The notes under the pieces were generated by a model. The model was not told the origin of the DNA. It made no database searches and was given only the letters and a program-made list of their open reading frames with translations. DNA of 64,000 nt. Origin: Schistosoma mansoni. Lineage: Eukaryota; Platyhelminthes; Trematoda; Strigeidida; Schistosomatidae. The translations under genes and the position numbers were made by a program. The stretch is taken from positions 44,699,417 through 44,763,416 of the forward strand of contig NC_031502.1 in NCBI RefSeq assembly GCF_000237925.1, in the 5' to 3' direction. Shown here piece after piece: positions 59,175 through 64,000 of this stretch (within the stretch, counting starts at the first letter, position 1; each line of letters opens with the position of its first letter).

Positions 59175-60462
59175 TAAACCACAAAACCAGATTTAATTAA
59201 TTAGTGTACATTAAAAAACAAAACAAACATACTCTACTTTAGAATGAATTCTACTAACTCAGTAACTTTGTCAGTTGCATCTCTGTAAGTTAATAGACAC
59301 TGTTTATGCAAACATTTGTAATTTTTGTGCAAATTTATTAAAGTTCATTATATTCCCATGAGTTTTTTTATGTATGCTTGTAAGCATTCTCAATAGTCGA
59401 AAAAATATTAATCAAAGTCAATTCATTAAATGTTTGATTTTAACAAAAAAATCATGTTGAAGCATAGTAATATAACAAGCAAGCGTTTTATGTCCCTTCT
59501 ATATATTTATAAAAGTACGTATAGAACCTTAGAAGTATGTTTATAGTTATGAAAGACAATATAGATGACTTTCTTATGAAAGCGATTGAATCCAGAAGTG
59601 TTGTCAAGCGTGTACATTAATCAGCGTTGTCATGGAAACTGAATATATTACAATAATAACAAACATGAAAATGGATGAAATAACATGAAAAGTTAAACAT
59701 TGATAAGTAAAATTTAACCCGCAATAGCATGGAAACAAGTATACTTTGATTTGATGTTAAAAAATCACTAAAGCAAAAAGCGGTATATTCAAAAAGCAAT
59801 TTTTAAGAATGTAGATTAAGTGTACGGTAAGAACGGAGGTACGATAAGATAACTTTGTCTAAAATTCTCTTTTTAACAAGAACTCTTGAATACACAAGTT
59901 CAAACAATCAATTAATCCCAAAATAAATTTTCAGAAATGATAACTATTGAGTTAACAGTATTACTATTTACAGATGAAGTCATAAATAAATTCAAGAGTT
60001 TACACCGTTATTTTATTTGAGGTGATACATTGGCTTCGGAAAATAGCTTCGTTTATGTTATTTGCTAGAAGAAGAAATATCTTAATTGACATGATTGTTT
60101 GAAAATCACGCTATAAACGAAATTGGAAGATTTTCAGGTGACCTACAAGTAAAGATTTATTACTTTGTATTAATATAGAAGTGTTTTTAGTAGTTAATAG
60201 CCACTAAGAATCAAGTCTAACAACTGTTTCTCCTTTTCTTCTAATGTATTCGATAGTAGGCAGTTTTTTAAAATTGTTTTTCTACTTTTTTTCACTATAG
60301 TTGATTTTTATGTTCATTTGTTATAGATTAGTTCACAAAATCATTTATCTTTAATAAGTTCAACCAATTGGCAAATATTTTGTTGTATAAGCGAAGCGGC
60401 ATTTACGTCAAATATCATAGATTCTTCATCAACTGGTCTGCGGATTTGCTTGGCTCAACCAG
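37217..60462 (+). CDS. PAK: p21-activated kinase (group I PAK-like), N-terminal regulatory half; kinase domain outside window
   Basis: Ser/Thr kinase activated by Cdc42/Rac GTPases. Coding exons: 37278-37286, 37325-37386, 37426-37493, 40972-41081, 42602-42764, 54230-54528, 56974-57492 and probably 60327-60462. Phases join throughout; the first seven give 410 codons. Order: Nck-type proline motif TPPEPPVRSSSTM (human PAK has KPPAPPMRNTSTM), KPLPDLPKKAGR (human PAK KPLPxxPEEKK), CRIB core near residues 61-83 (ISSP...H..HVVYDENTGEF), autoinhibitory segment GMPEEWLEWL...NPELVIEVLQCYD, second Pro-rich block APRRPPPVPP, then a long low-complexity linker. No kinase motif (glycine loop, HRD, DFG) occurs before 64,000, so the domain must lie further right. 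It is divergently arranged with CLPTM1. Assignment to PAK is strong; group I is inferred from the N-terminal layout. Confidence 0.93.
37278..37286 (+). CDS. PAK: PAK first coding exon: only three codons (Met-Glu-Gln)
   Basis: ATG GAA CAG followed by donor GTATGC, phase 0 to the next exon. The exon body probably runs 37217-37286 after acceptor TTCAG, so 61 nt are 5' UTR or a trans-splice leader site. Two earlier ATGs in the same exon (37241 and 37254) are out of frame. Alternative: translation starts in an unseen upstream exon. Confidence 0.6.
37325..37386 (+). CDS. PAK: PAK exon: Nck-type proline motif
   Basis: Acceptor ACTCAG, donor AT/GTAAGT. Encodes DLSPTHSCTPPEPPVRSSST plus a split Met. 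Aligns by eye with the PPAPPMRNTSTM motif that binds the Nck SH3 domain in human PAKs. Confidence 0.85.
37426..37493 (+). CDS. PAK: PAK exon: basic region before CRIB
   Basis: Acceptor TTCCAG, donor A/GTAGAA. Encodes HRHPLKVAPKKPLPDLPKK, matching the KPLPxxPEEKK segment of vertebrate PAKs. The split Ile codon joins to the next exon, 3.5 kb away. Confidence 0.85.
38462..38629 (-). repeat. Terminal direct repeat (downstream copy) of the gag-only element
   Basis: Identical by eye to 40382-40549. In element orientation this is the 3' repeat. Confidence 0.85.
38735..40429 (-). CDS. Gag-like zinc-knuckle protein of the LTR-type element
   Basis: Open frame of 564 codons. The first ATG lies inside the upstream repeat; a likelier start is the Met at 40360 (MERLDINSGFN...). 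The N-terminal ~120 residues look like a gag capsid-type helical region (FEEYMERFEIWAMT...). A Cys/His cluster follows (CMFCGKFHPCNSC, CGETGHIQSVC), then a long Ser/Asn/acidic tail. It serves the element, not PAK. No enzyme domain is visible. Confidence 0.7.
   Translation of the reverse strand: MITSLYYNSNTSDYHIGVAIEPVMERLDINSGFNAFEEYMERFEIWAMTKEDDEDFNIVAHFLTFIGKEAHSLIKTLALPDKPISLPYATLKQLLLDHVKYINSECGKREKFDKMTRQKIRTLLSRRSSMRNQSYSDNTSLSCETVHEDEHEFSKCMFCGKFHPCNSCVFRNSKYFKCGETGHIQSVCNTMLHFVESNAKMDASNDQLSLSRSGITSHSSPELNETQNHCETKNFNQQTYRISHVIEPDMVCRNNSHTSDGISYNSENRMLNESNHDQKPDSVLVDVEFPDDPLFSNETLNQFEENISEKSNSDIISSVSGPHNQFISNDIPNECDNYVPNESNSSHISDVIVSDVGYSHEQCMLNRIPSQGHDESEGIAKFTEIIREPVCPEVKFAQIENPNQVQDYPNEYEADECFLFDCFSGESSLVESHVLITYINAYPSVYSNMNNKKNMYHDFYSSQSHMMEYLKLYISVYPQILTYSSRCVRFEKIMQIGNVILAETLRRKDPTLFRGGGYCWKVCDANSKYQWFHYTTDMLIVYNSRTQVSLFQFRLLILILTSAF
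40382..40549 (-). repeat. Terminal direct repeat (upstream copy) of the gag-only element
   Basis: Identical by eye to 38462-38629. A GTAA occurs just outside both ends (38460-38463 and 40551-40554), a possible short target duplication, but it is one base out of register on the right. Confidence 0.8.
40972..41081 (+). CDS. PAK: PAK exon: CRIB/PBD core
   Basis: Acceptor TTGTAG, donor AGA/GTAAGT. Encodes basic RLFRLPK, then ISSPLCVSHELHVVYDENTG, with the Ile-Ser-x-Pro and His-x-x-His residues that contact Cdc42/Rac in the family. Confidence 0.95.
42602..42764 (+). CDS. PAK: PAK exon: autoinhibitory segment
   Basis: Acceptor TTCCAG, donor G/GTAAGA. GMPEEWLEWLHAADISFQER continues the CRIB in phase 0, followed by NPELVIEVLQCYD, equivalent to NPQAVLDVLEFY of human PAKs. 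The exon ends in phase 1. Confidence 0.95.
43060..43970 (-). pseudogene. Unrecognised coding-like remnant in a PAK intron
   Basis: Two minus frames, 43,690-43,962 (KLTEAFTLREKSGKPKMNTL...) and 43,095-43,280, plus a segment at ~43,300-43,400 (IVSSGQPNKIVYRNARTNGY) with protein-like composition. They could be pieces of one decayed gene copy or transposon. No family recognised. Confidence 0.3.
44728..45110. repeat. Foldback element with ~145-175 bp inverted arms
   Basis: The arms at 44728-44872 and 44965-45110 are almost identical reverse complements, starting ACTTGTTA at each end. Weaker symmetry continues inward, leaving a loop of about 35 bp. No coding capacity. It is unrelated by eye to the 6462-6970 element. 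Confidence 0.88.
45140..45454 (-). mobile_element. Smα-type SINE, diverged copy A1
   Basis: The minus-strand reading matches A4 along its length, with weaker A and B boxes. The hammerhead box reads CCGACGA (U to C change in CUGANGA) while GAAA and the stem I bases are kept, so activity is unlikely. It sits immediately right of the 44,728-45,110 foldback element. Confidence 0.8.
45661..45860. other. Assembly gap, 200 N, inside inverted SINE dimer
   Basis: Exactly 200 N; true length unknown. Lies between opposed arms of the 45603-46137 element. Confidence 0.99.
46005..46050 (+). ncRNA. Hammerhead ribozyme (type I, family B), core intact
   Basis: Stem I is GCACTG (46005-46010) pairing CAGTGC (46045-46050), a perfect 6 bp. 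CTGAGGA at 46011-46017 is followed by stem II GTCC/GGAC and GAAA at 46033-46036. Stem III is very short (ACGGTCGT), with GTC at 46042-46044 as the cleavage site. All core positions agree with the consensus. Sense with respect to the PAK intron. Confidence 0.82.
46151..50285. other. Intron sequence of PAK without recognised features
   Basis: AT-rich intronic DNA. I see no exon, repeat family or RNA gene that I can support. Confidence 0.4.
50299..50500 (-). mobile_element. Smα-type tRNA-derived SINE, copy A2
   Basis: On the minus strand it reads ...GGACTCAGTGGCCGAGTGG... (A-box-like, tRNA-Leu/Ser style), then GGTTCGAGTCC (B box), then a hammerhead region ending CGTCCTGGATTCC. The ribozyme core here is CTTACGA instead of CTGANGA, so probably inactive. 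It is truncated at its 3' end (50299) and directly abuts copy A3. Confidence 0.85.
50506..50716 (-). mobile_element. Smα-type SINE, copy A3 (runs into N gap)
   Basis: The minus-strand 3' half of the same SINE begins at the gap within the hammerhead. The CTGANGA box is replaced by TCGCCGA and GAAA by AAAA, so the ribozyme is dead. The 3' end abuts the 5' end of A2, a head-to-tail dimer. The tRNA-like head would lie in the N gap. Confidence 0.8.
50717..50916. other. Assembly gap, 200 N, inside compound SINE block
   Basis: Exactly 200 N, starting inside the hammerhead of SINE copy A3. Confidence 0.99.
51141..51465 (+). mobile_element. Smα-type SINE, full-length copy A4
   Basis: About 325 bp. 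Starts CCCCATCGCACGAGCAAGTG, with A-box-like CAGTGGCCGAGTGGATAACG near 51,170 and B box GGTTCGAGTCC near 51,220-51,230. The hammerhead is at 51,257-51,312, then a 3' body ending AACACTAAATGAATTT. Opposite orientation to A2/A3. Best preserved copy in the window. Confidence 0.88.
51257..51312 (+). ncRNA. Hammerhead ribozyme (type I, Smα class), core intact
   Basis: CTGACGA at 51268-51274 fits CUGANGA. Stem II is GTCC...GGAC, then GAAA at 51289-51292. A minimal palindromic stem III (ACGCGCGT) leads to GTC at 51298-51300, the cleavage site. Stem I pairs ATCCAG (51262-51267) with CTGGAT (51301-51306). Short stem III in this class is known to favour cleavage as a dimer. It lies in the sense direction of the PAK intron. 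Confidence 0.85.
52849..53357. mobile_element. Family B hammerhead SINE inverted dimer around N gap
   Basis: The arms at 52,905-53,012 and 53,213-53,330 are reverse complements with almost no differences, and each contains the tRNA-like B-box end and hammerhead. The ribozyme box is CCGAGGA and the cleavage triplet TTC in both arms, so both are probably dead. The outer flanks AAACTTTTGTTA and AAATTTTTGATTA may be a decayed TSD. Confidence 0.78.
53013..53212. other. Assembly gap, 200 N, at centre of SINE palindrome
   Basis: Exactly 200 N between near-identical inverted arms, each breaking at the tRNA-like B box. Confidence 0.99.
54000..54120 (-). mobile_element. Family B-like SINE fragment, decayed
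   Basis: The minus strand has a B box (GGGTTCGAGTCC), then a hammerhead-like region CTGAGGG...TAAA...TCAGTGCTTC. Core residues are altered. It ends just upstream of the PAK exon at 54,230. Confidence 0.6.
54230..54528 (+). CDS. PAK: PAK linker exon with second proline block
   Basis: Acceptor TTGTAG; the two-base start completes the split Glu codon from 42764. 99 codons, Ser/Thr/Asn-rich, then PPSAPRRPPPVPPHYF. This sits where PAK1 has its Pro-rich PIX-binding region, but the basic PIX consensus is not obvious. Donor AAT/GTAATT. Confidence 0.85.
55450..55790 (+). mobile_element. Family C hammerhead-bearing SINE, old copy
   Basis: Shares its body order with 17,160-17,500 (CTAGTGA.TAGCTTCAAGAG, CGGAGTTCAA.CATG, GAAGACAA, GTTAGACTTGGACAGGACTG). 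The end reads GCACTGTTGAGGAGTCCCAT and then CCAGTGC. The core is TTGAGGA/CAAA, so it is decayed. Confidence 0.6.
56974..57492 (+). CDS. PAK: PAK linker exon, long acidic low-complexity
   Basis: Acceptor TTAACAG, donor GAG/GTGAGT, 173 codons, phase 0 at both ends. Rich in Asp/Glu/Ser/Asn (for example DHFNDNDENSDKK and EEEPYGVEEIDVYESEK). Vertebrate PAKs have a shorter acidic stretch here. No domain recognised; membership rests on phase, strand and position. Confidence 0.8.
57493..60326. other. Intron sequence of PAK without recognised exon
   Basis: AT-rich with an AT microsatellite near 59,132. No supported coding segment. Confidence 0.4.
59132..59176. repeat. (TA)n microsatellite in PAK intron
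   Basis: About 20 TA units with one interruption near 59,167. Confidence 0.95.
60327..60462 (+). CDS. PAK: Probable further PAK linker exon
   Basis: Acceptor GTTATAG and donor CAG/GTAGTT bound an open 45-codon stretch (ISSQNHLSLISSTNWQIF...) that is phase 0 with the previous exon. No family motif is visible, so it rests on splice signals and frame only. Confidence 0.5.
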
Positions 60463-61270
60463 GTAGTTTTGTGTTTCTGTAAAATTGTATATTAATGTTC
60501 TTGGATATTTTTGAGGTCAAGTTAATTGAATGATTGGGAACTTGGAATAATTCTCAAAACAAAGCAGATTTTGGAGCTGTATTATGCTAAATCAAAGCGG
60601 TCGTAAATCACTTTGTGGGCTCAAGCTGCTCCACAAATGATAACTACTAATGACGAGTACTCTCGTGGTTTGCAAGCATAAACGAGACGCATAACTATGA
60701 AAATACAACGACAGAGTTCCTAATTTTGTAAGGTTAAGGATTAGTTAAAAATAATTCTGTATTCACGCTCCGTGAAAAGAAGACTATCTAGAAAACAAAT
60801 AAAGGTGCGGTTCTTTAAAACGTATTACACAGAAGCTGTGTTACCTGTAGCAAAACTTAGTCAATAATAGCTTAAAATTGACCAGTTTAATCACTTACAT
60901 TGTGTCGGTCGTATGCACTGAGAATTCGTTTTACCTAACCATAACCATTCATCACATAGTAAATATTTGACGGAAAAGTCATTCGCTACTAAATTATAAC
61001 TTCATACTTAGTAAGTGATAGCAAATAGCGAATGTAAATATCCGTTAATTTACATATTAACAACGGCAAACTTCACCCAAGCTAGTAAGGCTGAGTGAAA
61101 AATCGGTTTGTATGTTGAGTACAGTAATAAATCTCTGAGGATTATACCGTTCATTTATTTAGATGGGCAATATGATAGGCCATAAATATATTCGCTTAGC
61201 AACGTGTAATGAAGTAACACAGAACTCCATTGCTTTTAAAGGTCAGCTGTCTCTAATCGTTAAAACATAT

Positions 61271-61648
61271 TTCATAGTTGAAAGCATGAGTCAATTGAAN
61301 NNNNNNNNNNNNNNNNNNNNNNNNNNNNNNNNNNNNNNNNNNNNNNNNNNNNNNNNNNNNNNNNNNNNNNNNNNNNNNNNNNNNNNNNNNNNNNNNNNNN
61401 NNNNNNNNNNNNNNNNNNNNNNNNNNNNNNNNNNNNNNNNNNNNNNNNNNNNNNNNNNNNNNNNNNNNNNNNNNNNNNNNNNNNNNNNNNNNNNNNNNNA
61501 GTCTTGAAGGATTTTTTAGACCAACAACTGGAACGGAAGTCTACGAATCAGAAGATCGATGCTTTCGAGGAATCGAATGATCTCTAGAAGAGCGACTCAT
61601 GCTTTCAACTATGAAACATACTAAATCTCCACAAAACCCCTTCTGATA
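61271..61648. mobile_element. Family B-like inverted element around N gap with 12-bp TSD
   Basis: The ends are inverted: TTCATAGTTGAAAGCATGAG at the left and CTCATGCTTTCAACTATGAA at the right, followed by the family B terminus ACAAAACCCCTTCTGA. GTTAAAACATAT at 61259-61270 and 61649-61660 is a 12-bp TSD. The visible interior (61500-61600) does not match the hammerhead unit, so the body is a variant. Confidence 0.75.
61300..61499. other. Assembly gap, 200 N, inside TSD-flanked inverted element
   Basis: Exactly 200 N within the 61271-61648 element. Confidence 0.99.
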
Positions 61649-61689
61649 GTTAAAACATATATTTATAAGTTTTATTATAATAACAACTT

Positions 61690-64000
61690 ACTTACGCTTG
61701 TTACCTCTCGTGGAGGGACACTGACCGCCCACGAGAAGTCTCCATCCAACTCCGTCCTGGGCAATCCTTTCCAGTTGTTTTCAGTTGCTATTCATCCTTT
61801 TCATGTCTGCTTCCAATCCTCGACTCAGTGTGTTCGTTGATCTTCCACTTTTCCGTTTCCCTTCAGGATTCCAAGTTAGCGCTTGCTTCGAGATGCAGTT
61901 TGATGAGTTCCTCAATGTGTGTCCTATCCAATTCCAGCGTCTTTTCCTAACTTCCTCTTCAGATAGAAACTGACTTCTCTGCCACAGTAGGCTGTTGCTG
62001 ATGGTATTTGGTCAACGGACATTGAGTATCGTGCGTAAACAGTTGTTTATAAATACTTGTACCTTTTTGATGATGGTTGTGGTAGTTCTCTATGTTTCAG
62101 CTCTATACAGTATAACTGTCTTCACGTTCGTATTGAAGATTATGACTTTGATATTGATTGACAGTTGTTTTGAGTTCCATATGTTATTCAACTATGGGAA
62201 TGCGACCCTTGATTTGCCATCCCTCTCCTTTACGTCTACATTGAATCCTCCTTGTTCATCGATGATGCTTCCCAGATAAGTGAAACTTTCCATCTGTTCC
62301 AGAGTTTCTCCATCAAGTGCGATTAATTTGGTATTCTCTGTGTTGTATTTGAAGATCTTGCTTTTTCCCTTGTGTATATTTAGGCCTATTGATGCAAAGG
62401 CTGCTGCTACACTGGTGGTGTTGACCCGCATTTGTTGATATGTATGGGTTAAAGGTACTAGGTCATCTGTGAAGTCCAAACCGTCTAGTTGATTCCGAGC
62501 TGTCCGTTGTATTTCGTGCTTCCCCTCAGATGTGGAGGTCTTTATATTCTAGTCGACCACCAGAAGGAAGAGAAAGGAGGAGAGAAAGCAGCCTTGTCTG
62601 ACTCCAGTCCTCACTTGGAATGCATCTGTCAGCTGTCCTCCATACACGACTTTGAACAATAGTCTGTCGTATGAACTTCATATGATGTTGAAGATTTTCA
62701 ATGGTAATCCATAGTGTCAAAGAAGTTTCCATAATGTTCTCCTATCCATACTGTCAAATACTTTCTCATAATCGAGGAAATTGATGTGTTGTGACGAGTT
62801 CCATTCAATTGATTGTTCAATGATGATTCTTAGTGTTGCGATTTGGTCTGTGCACGGACGATCCTTACGGAATCCAGCCTGTTGATCTCAAAGTTGGGCT
62901 TCTACTGAGTCTTTCATCCGGTTCAATAACACTCTACTGAAAACGTTTCCTGGTACCGAGAGTAGCCTGATTCCTCTGTAGTTCTCACCCTTGCTGATAT
63001 CTTTCTTTGGTATCTTTGTGAGATATCCTTCTTTCCAGTCTGTCAGCACTTGTTCTTCCTCTCAAATCTTCCTGAATAGAACATGCAGCATTATTGCAGC
63101 TGTTTTCACGTCTTATTTCAGTGTTCCGAGTGGTATAGTGTCAGTTACTTCTGCTTTCTCACTCTACATTTGTCTGATGGCTAACCTGATTTCTTCGATC
63201 GTTGATCGAGCGATATATATATATGTAGGAAGGTCTTGTGTACTGCTTCGATGTCTGGTGGATTCGTTGGAGCTGATCTATTCAAAAGTTCCTCAAAGTG
63301 TTCTACCCATATTTTCCTCTGTTCTTTAGTCTCAGCGATTGGTTTGCCTTCTTTGTCTTTGTCTGGTCTCTCTGATTTACTATATTTCCCTTCCAGTTTT
63401 TCTGCTGTATCATATAATTGTGATGCGAATGTGAACAATCTGGTTCTCCTTAGTGTGATCTATTGAGATCTATGTATCTTTGTGTATGTGTTTGTGGGGG
63501 AATACTTTACCGCTTATAACCATTTTGTCGAATGCACATAAATTTGAAAATCTCTCACCGTTCTCGGTCCTTTCTCCTAGTCTATGTCGTCCCATAGTAT
63601 CTTCAAACTCGGTGTTGTCCATTCCGACTTTGGCGTTTAGATCTCTTATCAGAACAGTCAGGTCTTTTCCTTGGCCCTTCGCTATGAACGACTGCAGCCT
63701 CTAATAAAACTGATCTTTATCATTTTCATTGCTATCATTGGTGTGTACATAACATTGGATAATATTCATTGTAATTCCCTCCTTCATTCTTTCGAATGAT
63801 GCTTTGAAGATTCTGGATCCATGAGATTCCCACCCAATAATTGATTTCATACTTTTTTAGACAGTATCGGAGCAACTATCTGAGTGTGTGAAGCATTTTC
63901 TTCTTCGTGACCAGAGTACAACAGCATCTCACTCGAATCTATTCTTTTCTATTCAGCTTCGGTCCAATGGATTTCACTTATTCTGAACATCACCAAGTTT
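61690..64000 (-). mobile_element. RTE-clade LINE (SR2/Perere-3-like), 3' part, internally deleted
   Basis: Minus-strand remnants of an RTE polyprotein in the right order. The endonuclease part is at ~63,480-64,000 (ISEIHWTEAE, LYSGHEEENASHTQ, DLNAKVGMDNTEFEDTMGRH, FPHKHIH) and continues past the edge. The pre-RT part is at 63,181-63,438 (LYDTAEKLEGKYSK, EQRKIWVEHFEELLNR). RT/C-terminal parts follow at 62,192-62,900 (MDFTDDLVPLTHTYQQM, SFTYLGSIIDEQGG). The join near 63,440-63,480 skips the usual segment between HKRIH and LYDT. There are several frame changes and stops, so it is a dead copy. The 3' end lies near (CTTA)n at 61,687. Confidence 0.88.

Noticed and set aside
61163-61507. Possible next PAK exon (MGNMIGHKYIRL...)
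   Set aside because: Out of phase with the 60,327-60,462 exon, has no kinase motif, and runs into the N gap of an inverted element.
1-64000. CRISPR arrays, bacterial operons, phage or plasmid modules
   Set aside because: The window is clearly eukaryotic, with spliced genes and LINE/SINE content; no regularly spaced short repeats were seen.

Overview
The window is AT-rich, intron-rich flatworm DNA, most likely from a blood fluke (Schistosoma or a close schistosomatid). Three things point that way: tRNA-derived Smα-type SINEs carrying hammerhead ribozymes, RTE (SR2/Perere-3-like) and CR1-like LINE fragments, and two ordinary animal genes split into small exons by long repeat-filled introns. 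Nothing prokaryotic (operons, ribosome binding sites, CRISPR) is present. There are five gaps of exactly 200 N.

Layout. 1-13,090 is intergenic and repetitive: a ~308-bp tandem repeat at 3.2-3.9 kb, small inverted-repeat elements at 5.3 and 6.1 kb, a 509-bp foldback element at 6.5-7.0 kb, and a 5' RTE fragment at 7.4 kb. 13,094-28,710 (minus) holds what appears to be the whole coding part of a CLPTM1-family gene: 11 exons, 648 codons, every splice phase consistent. 28.7-37.2 kb lies between two divergently transcribed genes; it contains diverged unclassified repeats and a CR1-like LINE piece. From 37,217 to beyond 60 kb (plus) runs the 5' half of a p21-activated kinase (PAK) gene: proline-rich N terminus, CRIB/autoinhibitory region and long linker. 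Its kinase domain would lie to the right of the window. 61.7 kb to the right edge is a minus-strand RTE LINE.

The PAK introns are crowded. The 3.5-kb intron at 37,494-40,971 contains a short LTR-type element that encodes only a gag-like protein, flanked by identical ~168-bp repeats. The 11.5-kb intron at 42,765-54,229 contains several hammerhead-bearing SINEs arranged as inverted dimers or compound arrays, some bounded by clear 9-13 bp target-site duplications, plus a 383-bp foldback element. Two ribozyme copies (46,005-46,050 and 51,257-51,312) keep a complete hammerhead core and lie in the sense direction of the PAK transcript. Four of the five N gaps fall inside these palindromic elements.

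The most interesting signal is this population of hammerhead-carrying, inverted, TSD-flanked elements, with at least three sequence families and a possible fourth hammerhead-like motif. Exon boundaries were worked out by eye from splice signals, reading-phase continuity and remembered family sequences; no alignment or database search was run.
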